Shown: piece after piece, positions 35,591 to 42,235 of the stretch
Layout of the letters: each line of letters starts with the position of its first letter
Numbering within the stretch: the first letter of the stretch is position 1
Assembly (NCBI RefSeq): GCF_003584015.1
Contig: NZ_QXFM01000126.1
Coordinates: 1-42,235, forward strand
Reading direction: 5' to 3'
Length of the DNA stretch: 42,235 nt
Origin: Aurantiacibacter xanthus
GTDB lineage: Bacteria; Pseudomonadota; Alphaproteobacteria; Sphingomonadales; Sphingomonadaceae
Translations under genes and position numbers: made by a program
The notes under the pieces: model-generated
Seen by the model: the letters and a program-made list of their open reading frames with translations, nothing else
What the model was told of the DNA's origin: nothing
The model's database searches: none

Positions 35591-36567
35591 AGACCCGCGT
35601 CACCGAGCTTCTCGGAATTCGCCACCCGATCATTCAGGGGGGCATGCAGAATGTCGGGCGCGCCCGCCTCGCCGCAGCCGTTTCGCAGGCGGGTGGGCTC
35701 GGCATGCTCACGGCGCTCACCTTCCCGACACCGCGCGCCCTCGCCGACGAGATCGCCCGGTGCCGCGCGCTGACTTCGGCACCGTTCGCGGTGAACGTAT
35801 CGGTCTTCCCGACCATGCGCCCGCCTGACTACGGCGCGATTGTCGATGTCATCGCCGATGCGGGGATCGACATTGTCGAAACCGCCGGCACGCCCGAGGT
35901 GCGCGAGGTCTGGACGATGCTTCAGGCGCGCGGCATCCGGATCATTCACAAGTGCACCTCGGTACGGCACGCTCTCTCGTCGCAGCGGCACGGTGTCGAC
36001 ATGATCTCGATCGACGGCTTCGAATGCGCAGGCCATCCGGGCGAGGATGACATCCCCGGCCTTGTCCTCATTCCGGCCGCAGTTGATGCGCTGGAAATCC
36101 CGGTGATCGCCAGCGGCGGTATTGCCGATGCGCGCGGACTGGTCGCCGCGCTCGCACTCGGTGCCGAGGCGGTGAACATGGGCACGCGCTTCTGCGCCAC
36201 GCAGGAGGCGGAGATTCATGACAAGGTCAAGGCCGCCTATGTCGCCAACGACGAGCGCCAGACGGATCTTATCCTGCGTCCGTTCAGGAACAGCGCCCGC
36301 GTTGGGCGCAATGCCGTCTCGCAGGAGGTGCTGGCGCGCACCAGCGGCGACGATCCCAGATTTGCGGACGTTGCCGATCTTGTGTCAGGTCAGCGCGGCA
36401 AGGCCTTGCTGGAGAGCGGCGATCTCGACAGAGGTATTTACTGGGCGAGCATGGCGCAGGGCCTGATCCACGACATTCCGACCTGTGACGCGCTGATTTC
36501 ACGCATGATGCGCGAAGCGCGGGACATCATCGCTGCAAGACTGACCGGGATGCTCGTCGGCGGATAG
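35575..36567 (+). CDS. Nitronate monooxygenase / 2-nitropropane dioxygenase-like flavoprotein
   Basis: About 330 aa FMN TIM-barrel. N-terminal PIIQGGMQNVGRARLAAAVS, catalytic-type His in FECAGHPGEDD, and phosphate-binding IASGGIADARGLVAALALGA then VNMGTRF. Relatives include nitronate monooxygenases, FabK-like enoyl reductases and NADH:quinone reductases, so an enoyl-CoA or quinone reductase role is as likely as nitronate oxidation in this beta-oxidation operon. The start is uncertain: ATG at 35575 overlaps the hydratase by 16 nt; a CTG at 35587 would give a 4-nt overlap. It is the last gene of the operon and ends 14 bp from a convergent gene. Confidence 0.85.
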   Translation: MAGPLKTRVTELLGIRHPIIQGGMQNVGRARLAAAVSQAGGLGMLTALTFPTPRALADEIARCRALTSAPFAVNVSVFPTMRPPDYGAIVDVIADAGIDIVETAGTPEVREVWTMLQARGIRIIHKCTSVRHALSSQRHGVDMISIDGFECAGHPGEDDIPGLVLIPAAVDALEIPVIASGGIADARGLVAALALGAEAVNMGTRFCATQEAEIHDKVKAAYVANDERQTDLILRPFRNSARVGRNAVSQEVLARTSGDDPRFADVADLVSGQRGKALLESGDLDRGIYWASMAQGLIHDIPTCDALISRMMREARDIIAARLTGMLVGG

Positions 36568-36581
36568 CGCTCGGTCTGCAC

Positions 36582-37379
36582 TCACGCCTCCGGTTCCTTG
36601 CCAAGGGCGGCGCGCACCGCGGCGTTGCTCTCGGGGTTCTCGACCAGCGCCGAAGATGCTTCCTGCGCCGTGAGATAGGCGTCCATCCACTCGGGCCCCT
36701 CGAACATCAGCGAGGCCAGCTTCCGCGCCTTGAGCGCAGGCAGCGACTTGCCCGCAATGGTGTCGGCCAGATCCAGCGCCAGTGGCAGGACGGCCGAACG
36801 CGGCACCACGTAATTGAAGAAGCCCGTGCTTTCGAGCTCCTTGGCGGTGAAGGCGCGGCCGGTGTAGACCATCTCGCGCACCTTGGCCTCGGGCATCCGC
36901 AGGCTGGCGAGCAGCCCAGCGCTGCCGCCGATCAGGCCGTAGTCGACCTCGGGGCAGGCAATCCGCGCATCGTTGCTGGCCACGCGCAGATCGCACATGC
37001 CTGCCAGCATCACGCCGACACCGATGGCAGCGCTGCGGATCGCGGCAATCATGGGCCGGTCGATGCGGTGGAACTGCGGCAGGCACTCGTTGATGAACTC
37101 GTAGCGTTCCTTGCGCCGGGCCGCTGTCATGCCCTCGAATTCGCGAAGATCGGCGCCGCCGCACCACGCGCGTGCGTCGTCGGGGGCGGTCAGCACGATG
37201 ACCTTAACCCGGTCGTTACCCGAAACGAATTCGGCGAACTCTCGAATGTCCTCATAGGTCTTCAGCGAAAGCGCGTTGACCGGCGGTCGCGAGAAGGTGA
37301 CGAGCGCAACGCCATTGTCCTGCAACTCGACCGAGAATGCGCCGAACCGCACCGCATCGGTGCTTTCCTTGCCGTACAT
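36582..37379 (-). CDS. Enoyl-CoA hydratase/isomerase-like protein
   Basis: 265 aa crotonase fold. Oxyanion motif WCGGADL. Only one of the two hydratase Glu is kept: CPEVDYGLIGG has it, but IGVGVMLAGMCD lacks the other. So hydration is less certain; isomerase, hydrolase or C-C bond cleaving roles are possible. Start ATG at 37379 overlaps the CoA-transferase stop by 1 nt (TGATG); a GTG one codon upstream is possible. Last gene of the CoA-transferase operon. Confidence 0.85.
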   Translation of the reverse strand: MYGKESTDAVRFGAFSVELQDNGVALVTFSRPPVNALSLKTYEDIREFAEFVSGNDRVKVIVLTAPDDARAWCGGADLREFEGMTAARRKERYEFINECLPQFHRIDRPMIAAIRSAAIGVGVMLAGMCDLRVASNDARIACPEVDYGLIGGSAGLLASLRMPEAKVREMVYTGRAFTAKELESTGFFNYVVPRSAVLPLALDLADTIAGKSLPALKARKLASLMFEGPEWMDAYLTAQEASSALVENPESNAAVRAALGKEPEA

Positions 37380-38038
37380 CACTGGGCCATCGTGAGGTCG
37401 ACGCCGGTCATCTCGCGCAAGCGCTCCAGCGTCAGGTTATCGACCATTTCCACGACCTTCGCCCCGTCCGGGCCGAGGTCGATCACGCCCAGCTCGCTGT
37501 AGATCCGCGATACGCAGCCAAGCCCGGTCAGCGGATAGGTGCAGTGCTCGACCAGCTTGCTCTCACCGGTCTTGGTGAGCAGGTTCATCATCACGAACAC
37601 CTGCTTGGCTCCGATGGCGAGGTCCATGGCGCCGCCCACGGCGGGGATCGCATCGGGATCGCCGGTGTGCCAGTTGGCGAGGTCTCCGCGAGTGGAGACC
37701 TGGTAGGCGCCCATGACGCAGATATCGATATGGCCGCCGCGCATCATCGAGAAGCTGTCGCCGTGATGGAAGAAGCAGCCGCCATTCAGCAGCGTGACGG
37801 GCTGCTTGCCGGCGTTGATGAGGTCCCAGTCAATGTGGTCCTCATCGGGAGCGGGTCCCATGCCGAGAATGCCGTTTTCGCTGTGCAGGAAATAGTCGCC
37901 AGCGGAGTCGAGATAGTTGGCGACCTGCGTCGGCAAGCCGATCCCCAGGTTGACATAGGCGCCTTCGGGGATGTCACGCGCAACCCGCCTGGCGAGTTGC
38001 TGCTTGTCGAGGCGCTGGATGGTATCTGCGGCGCTCAT
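37379..38038 (-). CDS. 3-oxoacid CoA-transferase, subunit B
   Basis: 219 aa, class I CoA-transferase beta subunit. The catalytic Glu lies in LHSENGILGMG; GIGLPTQVANYL is the conserved N-terminal motif. Similar to PcaJ/ScoB. With subunit A it moves CoA from a donor such as succinyl-CoA to a carboxylic acid, giving a second way to activate intermediates besides the ligase at 11 kb. Overlaps subunit A by 4 nt. Confidence 0.92.
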   Translation of the reverse strand: MSAADTIQRLDKQQLARRVARDIPEGAYVNLGIGLPTQVANYLDSAGDYFLHSENGILGMGPAPDEDHIDWDLINAGKQPVTLLNGGCFFHHGDSFSMMRGGHIDICVMGAYQVSTRGDLANWHTGDPDAIPAVGGAMDLAIGAKQVFVMMNLLTKTGESKLVEHCTYPLTGLGCVSRIYSELGVIDLGPDGAKVVEMVDNLTLERLREMTGVDLTMAQ

Positions 38039-38718
38039 GCTGCGGCCTTTCCTGCATCTGCAATCCGGACGATGCGGTCCACGAAGATTCCGGGGGTGAC
38101 CACGGTCTCGGGATCAAGCGTGCCGAGCGGGTCGATTTCCTCGACCTGGACGATGGTGGTCTTGCCGGCCATGGCCATGATCGGGCCGAAATTGCGCGCG
38201 GCCTTGCGGTAGACGAGGTTGCCCCAGCGGTCGGCCTTGTAGGCCTTGACGAGGGCGACATCGGCCTGAATCGGATATTCGAGCACGTAGTGGCGCCCGT
38301 CGATTTCGCGGGTTTCCTTGCCCTCGGCCAGCTTGGTGCCGTAGCCGGTCGGCGTGAAGATCGCCCCGAGGCCCGAGCCTGCCGCCTGAATGCGCGCGGC
38401 AAGGTTGCCTTGCGGGACCAGTTCAAGCTCAAGCTCGCCAGCACGATAGCGCTCCTCGAAATGGCGCGAGCCCACCATGCGCGGATAGGAACAGATGACC
38501 TTGCGCACCCGGCCTGCGCCGATGAGCGCAGCGATACCGACATCGCCGGTGCCCGCATTGTTGCTGATGATCGTGAGGTCGCTCGCCCCTTGCGCCACGA
38601 CGCCGTCGATCAGTTCGGCGGGGACGCCAGCCTCGCCGAAGCCGCTGATCATGATGGCCGCGCCATCCTGCAGCCCTTCCAGTGCCTCGGCGACTGTCCT
38701 AACCTGTTTGTCGATCAC
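38035..38718 (-). CDS. 3-oxoacid CoA-transferase, subunit A
   Basis: 227 aa, class I CoA-transferase alpha subunit with the glycine loop GFGEAGVPAELI and SNNAGTGDVGIAALI, as in PcaI/ScoA. GTG start at 38718 preceded by AGGAGAGG. Its promoter overlaps a perfect TCCGA-N7-TCGGA dyad, so the CoA-transferase operon probably belongs to the same regulon as the amidohydrolase and flavin reductase genes. Confidence 0.92.
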   Translation of the reverse strand: MIDKQVRTVAEALEGLQDGAAIMISGFGEAGVPAELIDGVVAQGASDLTIISNNAGTGDVGIAALIGAGRVRKVICSYPRMVGSRHFEERYRAGELELELVPQGNLAARIQAAGSGLGAIFTPTGYGTKLAEGKETREIDGRHYVLEYPIQADVALVKAYKADRWGNLVYRKAARNFGPIMAMAGKTTIVQVEEIDPLGTLDPETVVTPGIFVDRIVRIADAGKAAA

Positions 38719-38735
38719 CTGCTGCCTCTCCTAAT

Positions 38736-38752
38736 TCCGATAAAATTTCGGA
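38736..38752. promoter_or_regulatory. Operator-like dyad TCCGA-N7-TCGGA (CoA-transferase promoter)
   Basis: Perfect 5-bp arms with 7-nt spacer TAAAATT, 1 bp after the predicted -10 box and thus over the transcription start, as expected for a repressor site. Confidence 0.65.
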
Positions 38753-38753
38753 T

Positions 38754-38781
38754 ATAATAGAACTGGTGGAAATTATCGCAA
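38754..38781 (-). promoter_or_regulatory. Predicted promoter of the CoA-transferase operon
   Basis: -35 TTGCGA (38776-38781), 16-bp spacer, -10 TATTAT (38754-38759). Confidence 0.5.
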
Positions 38782-38806
38782 GCCGTCTTGCGCTGCTGGT
38801 GGCCTT

Positions 38807-39337
38807 TCACGAGCCGCCGAGCGGCGTGGCGCGGCAAAAGGCGCCGTCGAAATAGAGCATGGGATCGGCAGTTTCGGCCATGTCCATATGGCGGACCTTG
38901 CCGATGAAAATCTCGTGCGTTTCGTAGACGTGGCCATCGAGAAGTTCGCATTCGAACGAGGCGGTTGCGCCGTTCAGGAAGGGCTGGCCACCCGGTGAAT
39001 CGGCCCATTTGCCCGCTTCGAAACGGTCGCGACCTTCCTTCCCTCTCTGCGCGGAGAAGATCGCCACGGTCTCTGCCTCGTCGGCGGCAAGCAGGTTCAG
39101 CGAGAATCGGCGCGTGCGCCCAATCAGCGCGTGAACGCTGGCATTGCGGTTGACGCACACGAGCATCAGCGGCGGATCGGCGCAGAGCGAGTTCCAGGCG
39201 GTCGCCGCCATGCCGGTGCGCTCTTCCCCATCGGCCGATGAGACGATCGCAACCGGGCCCGGCACACGCCGCATCTGCGTGACGAACTGGGCGCGGTGAG
39301 TTTCGGGGCAGGGCGGTTCGATTTTGCTGTTTGACAT
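38807..39337 (-). CDS. Flavin reductase (HpaC-like), NAD(P)H:FMN
   Basis: 176 aa split-barrel flavin reductase. RRVPGPVAIVSS, GMAATAWNSLCADPPLMLVCVNR and RFSLNLLAADE are the conserved flavin-binding segments. It is the small component of two-component monooxygenases; two LLM enzymes in the window need reduced FMN. ATG at 39337 begins MSNSKIEPP; the frame is open further upstream, but that stretch lies antisense to the RibBA-like gene and is unlike the family. Divergent from that gene, with a perfect dyad between them. Confidence 0.88.
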   Translation of the reverse strand: MSNSKIEPPCPETHRAQFVTQMRRVPGPVAIVSSADGEERTGMAATAWNSLCADPPLMLVCVNRNASVHALIGRTRRFSLNLLAADEAETVAIFSAQRGKEGRDRFEAGKWADSPGGQPFLNGATASFECELLDGHVYETHEIFIGKVRHMDMAETADPMLYFDGAFCRATPLGGS

Positions 39338-39348
39338 TGGTGCATAAA

Positions 39349-39365
39349 TCCGAATAAACGTCGGA
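39349..39365. promoter_or_regulatory. Operator-like dyad AATCCGA-N7-TCGGATT
   Basis: Arms extend to 7 bp (39347-39353 and 39361-39367) around a 7-nt spacer. It lies 2 bp after the predicted minus-strand -10 and overlaps a possible plus-strand -10 (with -35 TTGACA at 39331-39336), so one site could control both directions. Confidence 0.65.
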
Positions 39366-39367
39366 TT

Positions 39368-39395
39368 ACTGTACATCGAGTTTTGCAGAACGCAA
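39368..39395 (-). promoter_or_regulatory. Predicted promoter of the flavin reductase gene
   Basis: -35 TTGCGT (39390-39395), 16-bp spacer, -10 TACAGT (39368-39373). Confidence 0.4.
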
Positions 39396-39419
39396 GCCGA
39401 CATTGCGCAAACTCGCGTC

Positions 39420-40517
39420 TTGGGGAGAACGGCGATTACTCCGGTAGAGGATATTCTTGGCGAGGCCCGCGCGGGCCATATCTTCATTCTCGTGGATGAC
39501 GATAATCCGGCCAGCACGGGCGATCTCGTGGTTGCGGCGCAGATGGCAACGCCGGTTGCCGTCAATTTCATGGCCGCGCATGGGCGCGGGCTCATCTGTC
39601 TGGCCTTGCAGCAGGACCGGGTCGATGCCCTCGGGCTGGACCTGATGCATGCACGCAACCGGTCGCGCCCTGACGAAAGCTATGCCACCTCGATCGAGGC
39701 GCGCGAGGGCGTTTCGACCGGCATCAGCGCCGAGGACAGGGCGCGCACCATTTCGGTGGCAATCGATGCGGCAAGGGGCACGGACGACATCGTCACGCCG
39801 GGGCACGTCTTTCCGGTCGTCGCCAGTCCGGGCGGTGTGCTCATGCGGGCGGGGCAGGTCGAGGCTGCCGTCGATATTGCACGGCTTGCGGGGCTCAATC
39901 CGTCGGCGGCGATCTGCAAGATCATGAACGCGGCCGGCGATGTCGCGCGGCTGCCGGAACTGCGCGAACTGGCGGCCGAGCATGATCTGAAGATCTGCTC
40001 GGTCAGGGATCTGATCGCGTACCGGCGCATGAACGACCGGATGATCGAACGCATCGGCGAACGCCCGGTCAAAAGCCGCTTTGGCGGCGAGTGGCGAGCG
40101 ATTGCCTACCGCAACAAGATCAACGGCGAAGAAACCCTCGCCATGGTGCTGGGCGAGATCGGGCCCGACCGGCCGACGCTGGTGCGGATGCATCTGCTGT
40201 CGATCTTTCACGACGTCTTTGCCGAGGATACGAGCCGAACGGGCCTGCTCGAAGCCTCGATGCGGCACATTGCCGAAGAGGGCAGCGGCGTCATCGTCCT
40301 GATCAACCGGTTCGTGTCCGACTATGTCAGCCGTACGCTGGTGCCCGCGGGCGAAAGCCTGAAGGGCGGACAGGAGTTGCGCGACTATGGCGGCGGCGCC
40401 CAGATCCTGAGCGACCTTGGCGTGCAGCAAATGGTGCTGTTGACCGATACCCCCAAATCGCTGGTGGCCCTCGAAGGTCACGGCCTGTCGATTGTGGAGC
40501 AGCGCAATATTTCCTGA
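39420..40517 (+). CDS. RibBA/RibBX-like fusion protein with lost catalytic residues
   Basis: 365 aa: N-terminal DHBP-synthase (RibB)-like domain (about 1-205) and C-terminal GTP-cyclohydrolase-II (RibA)-like domain (210-365). Several RibB landmarks remain (SIEAREGVSTGISAEDRART, TPGHVFPV). But the Mg-binding acidic loop RENEGD is NPASTGD here, the GGHTEA histidine is Gln (RAGQVEA), and the Glu of LCEL is Lys (ICKI). The RibA half lacks the zinc Cys set (VRMHLLSIFHDVFAEDTSR where Cys residues are expected). So it is probably not a riboflavin-synthesis enzyme. The TTG start at 39420 has no good ribosome site, so the start is uncertain. It is divergent from the flavin reductase. Confidence 0.75.
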   Translation: MGRTAITPVEDILGEARAGHIFILVDDDNPASTGDLVVAAQMATPVAVNFMAAHGRGLICLALQQDRVDALGLDLMHARNRSRPDESYATSIEAREGVSTGISAEDRARTISVAIDAARGTDDIVTPGHVFPVVASPGGVLMRAGQVEAAVDIARLAGLNPSAAICKIMNAAGDVARLPELRELAAEHDLKICSVRDLIAYRRMNDRMIERIGERPVKSRFGGEWRAIAYRNKINGEETLAMVLGEIGPDRPTLVRMHLLSIFHDVFAEDTSRTGLLEASMRHIAEEGSGVIVLINRFVSDYVSRTLVPAGESLKGGQELRDYGGGAQILSDLGVQQMVLLTDTPKSLVALEGHGLSIVEQRNIS

Positions 40518-40580
40518 CCGCCACGATCCGCGCGGACAATGGCGATCATATCTGAGCTTCGAAGTGGAGTTGGACCCATC

Positions 40581-41327
40581 ATGAAAATCCTCGTGCCCGT
40601 TAAGCGGGTGATCGACTACAACGTGAAGCCGCGCGTGAAGGCGGATGGCTCCGGGGTAGACCTCGCCAACGTCAAGATGAGCATGAACCCGTTTGACGAG
40701 ATCGCCGTCGAAGAGGCGATCCGTTTGAAGGAAGCGGGCGCTGCCGAAGAAGTGATCGCCGTCTCGATCGGCCCGGCCAAGGCGCAGGAAACGCTGCGCA
40801 CCGCGCTCGCCATGGGTGCCGACCGCGCGATCCTCGTCGAGACCGACGCCGAGGTCGAACCGCTGGCGGTTGCCAAAATCCTCAAGGCGATTGCCGAGGC
40901 CGAACAGCCGGGCATTGTAATGCTCGGCAAGCAGGCGATTGACGACGATTCGAACCAGACCGGGCAGATGCTCGCCGCCCTGATGGGCCGTCCGCAGGGC
41001 ACCTTCGCCTCGAAGGTCGCCATCGACGGCGATCATGTCAGCGTCACCCGCGAGGTCGACGGCGGTCTGGAGACGGTGAAACTGGCCCTGCCGGCGATCG
41101 TCACCACCGACCTGCGCCTGAACGAGCCGCGCTATGCCTCGCTGCCGAACATCATGAAGGCGAAGAAGAAGCCGCTCGACACCAAGACGCCCGACGATTT
41201 TGGCGTCGACGTCACCCCGCGCCTCAAGACCACCCACGTGGGCGAACCGCCCGTGCGGCAGGCGGGCGAGATCGTCCCCGATGTCGATACGCTGGTTGCC
41301 AAGCTTAAATCCCTGGGAGTTGCCTGA
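40581..41327 (+). CDS. etfB: Electron transfer flavoprotein, beta subunit
   Basis: 248 aa. [20 protein letters not shown] at the N-terminus and the AMP-binding and recognition regions ([40 protein letters not shown]) are typical of the group I ETF of aerobic bacteria. It accepts electrons from acyl-CoA dehydrogenases such as the pair at 18.7-21.0 kb and passes them to ETF-quinone oxidoreductase. Start at 40581; an in-frame ATG at 40539 adds 14 residues not seen in the family. Confidence 0.95.
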   Translation: MKILVPVKRVIDYNVKPRVKADGSGVDLANVKMSMNPFDEIAVEEAIRLKEAGAAEEVIAVSIGPAKAQETLRTALAMGADRAILVETDAEVEPLAVAKILKAIAEAEQPGIVMLGKQAIDDDSNQTGQMLAALMGRPQGTFASKVAIDGDHVSVTREVDGGLETVKLALPAIVTTDLRLNEPRYASLPNIMKAKKKPLDTKTPDDFGVDVTPRLKTTHVGEPPVRQAGEIVPDVDTLVAKLKSLGVA

Positions 41328-42235
41328 TGACTGCCCTCGTACTCGCTGAACTTTCGGATGGCGCGGTGGCGCCCGCCACGCTGTCTGCCGTCACCGCTGC
41401 CGCGCAGCTTGGTGGTCAGGTGCATGTGCTCGTGGCCGGTGCGCAAGGCGCGGCTGACGAGGCCGCCAAGATTGCCGGTGTCGAGAAGGTGCTCCACGCT
41501 GGCGACGCCGCCTATGCCGATATGCTGGCCGAGAACGTCGCCCCGCTCGTGGCGGGTCTGATGGACGGCTACGATGCCTTCCTCGCGCCTGCCACCACCA
41601 CCGGCAAGAACGTCGCCCCGCGTGTGGCTGCGCTGCTTGACGTGATGCAGGTGTCGGACATTCTCTCGGTCGAAGGTCCGAAGAGCTTCACCCGCCCGAT
41701 CTACGCCGGCAACGCCATCGCGACGGTCGAATCGAGCGATGCCAAGCTGGTGATCACCGTGCGCACCACCGCCTTCGACAAGGCGGACGCAGAGGGCGGC
41801 TCGGCCAGCGTCGAGTCGGTGAGCGGCCCCGGCGATGCGGGCCTGTCGAGCTTCGTCGGCCTCGAAGCAGTGAAGAGCGACCGCCCCGAACTGACCAGCG
41901 CCAAGACCATCGTATCGGGTGGCCGTGCGCTGAAGGACGGCGAGACCTTCCAGGAGATCGTCACCCCGCTGGCCGACAAGCTTGGCGCTGCCATCGGCGC
42001 GAGCCGCGCGGCGGTGGACGCGGGCTATGTGCCCAACGACTATCAGGTCGGCCAGACCGGCAAGATCGTCGCGCCGGAGCTTTACGTTGCCGTGGGCATT
42101 TCGGGCGCGATCCAGCACCTTGCGGGGATGAAGGACTCCAAGGTGATCGTGGCGATCAACAAGGACCCCGATGCGCCGATCTTCCAGGTCGCCGACCTGG
42201 GGCTGGTGGCCGATCTGTTCGAAGCCGTGCCGGAA
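41327..42235 (+). CDS. etfA: Electron transfer flavoprotein, alpha subunit (3' end outside window)
   Basis: 303 codons are visible, open to the window end; the family is about 310 aa, so only a few residues are missing. It starts [12 protein letters not shown] and overlaps the etfB stop by 1 nt (TGATGA). The C-terminal FAD-binding domain shows [32 protein letters not shown], and [18 protein letters not shown]. It binds FAD and partners EtfB. Likely shared between core fatty-acid oxidation and the island. Confidence 0.95.
   Translation, partial: MTALVLAELSDGAVAPATLSAVTAAAQLGGQVHVLVAGAQGAADEAAKIAGVEKVLHAGDAAYADMLAENVAPLVAGLMDGYDAFLAPATTTGKNVAPRVAALLDVMQVSDILSVEGPKSFTRPIYAGNAIATVESSDAKLVITVRTTAFDKADAEGGSASVESVSGPGDAGLSSFVGLEAVKSDRPELTSAKTIVSGGRALKDGETFQEIVTPLADKLGAAIGASRAAVDAGYVPNDYQVGQTGKIVAPELYVAVGISGAIQHLAGMKDSKVIVAINKDPDAPIFQVADLGLVADLFEAVPE

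Noticed and set aside
39420-40517. RibBA-like gene as a pseudogene
   Set aside because: The frame is intact over 365 codons and conserved segments remain, so changed function is more likely than decay.
39366-41237. Long minus-strand open frame (623 codons) opposite the RibBA-like and etfB genes
   Set aside because: Low-complexity His/Arg/Asp-rich translation typical of an antisense shadow in GC-rich DNA; both plus-strand genes are clear family members.

Overview
The window (42.2 kb, GC-rich, densely packed) looks like a chromosomal segment of an alphaproteobacterium, most likely a sphingomonad (Novosphingobium/Sphingobium type). This is an inference from gene content: a TonB-dependent receptor, a CYP101-like P450, a pyruvate dehydrogenase E2 followed by E3, an extragenic inverted repeat of a kind I associate with sphingomonads, and many 1-4 nt gene overlaps. 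No tRNA, rRNA, CRISPR array, transposase or integrase was seen.

Layout. 1-2.85 kb: core metabolism (end of PDH E2, a YciA-type acyl-CoA thioesterase, PDH E3), closed by a perfect 12-bp hairpin. 3.0-4.7 kb: an ABC-F ATPase with two short open reading frames in its leader. 4.8-8.0 kb: CYP101-like P450 plus a luciferase-like (LLM) flavin monooxygenase, divergent from a TetR regulator. 8.0-13.6 kb (minus strand): overlapping operon of amidohydrolase, acyl-CoA ligase, alpha/beta hydrolase, thiolase and SDR. 13.9-23.0 kb (plus strand): two Cys-less thiolase-like proteins, a tandem DUF35 protein, an MBL-fold hydrolase, a PaaG-like isomerase, two acyl-CoA dehydrogenases, a biotin carrier and a pyruvate-carboxylase-type carboxyltransferase. 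23.0-25.9 kb (minus strand): MFS transporter, SDR and a second TetR. 26.2-36.6 kb (plus strand): NTF2-like protein, second LLM monooxygenase, SDR, TonB receptor, second biotin carrier, biotin carboxylase, a biotin-carrier-like protein without the biotin lysine, 3-hydroxyacyl-CoA dehydrogenase, enoyl-CoA hydratase and a nitronate-monooxygenase-like protein. 36.6-40.5 kb: enoyl-CoA hydratase-like protein, two-subunit CoA-transferase, flavin reductase and a RibBA-like fusion. 40.6-42.2 kb: etfB and etfA (cut by the window end), core electron-transfer genes.

How it works together. The 36 kb between the PDH genes and etfBA reads as one catabolic island for a large hydrophobic, probably cyclic or branched compound. 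Uptake would use the TonB receptor and MFS carrier. Oxidation would use the P450, SDRs and FMN-dependent LLM enzymes fed by the flavin reductase (the layout of type II Baeyer-Villiger monooxygenases). Ring or lactone opening would use the amidohydrolase, MBL and alpha/beta hydrolases. CoA activation and modified beta-oxidation would follow, with an unusual biotin carboxylation step and a thiolase-like/DUF35 cleavage step. The substrate cannot be read from the sequence; a terpenoid, steroid-like or cyclic ketone compound is inference only.

The most notable points are a shared dyad CCGA-N7-TCGG at the promoters of at least four transcription units, a split biotin-dependent carboxylase with an altered carboxyltransferase metal site, a carrier-like protein lacking the biotin lysine, a Cys-less thiolase pair with a double DUF35 partner, and a RibBA-like protein lacking both sets of catalytic residues.
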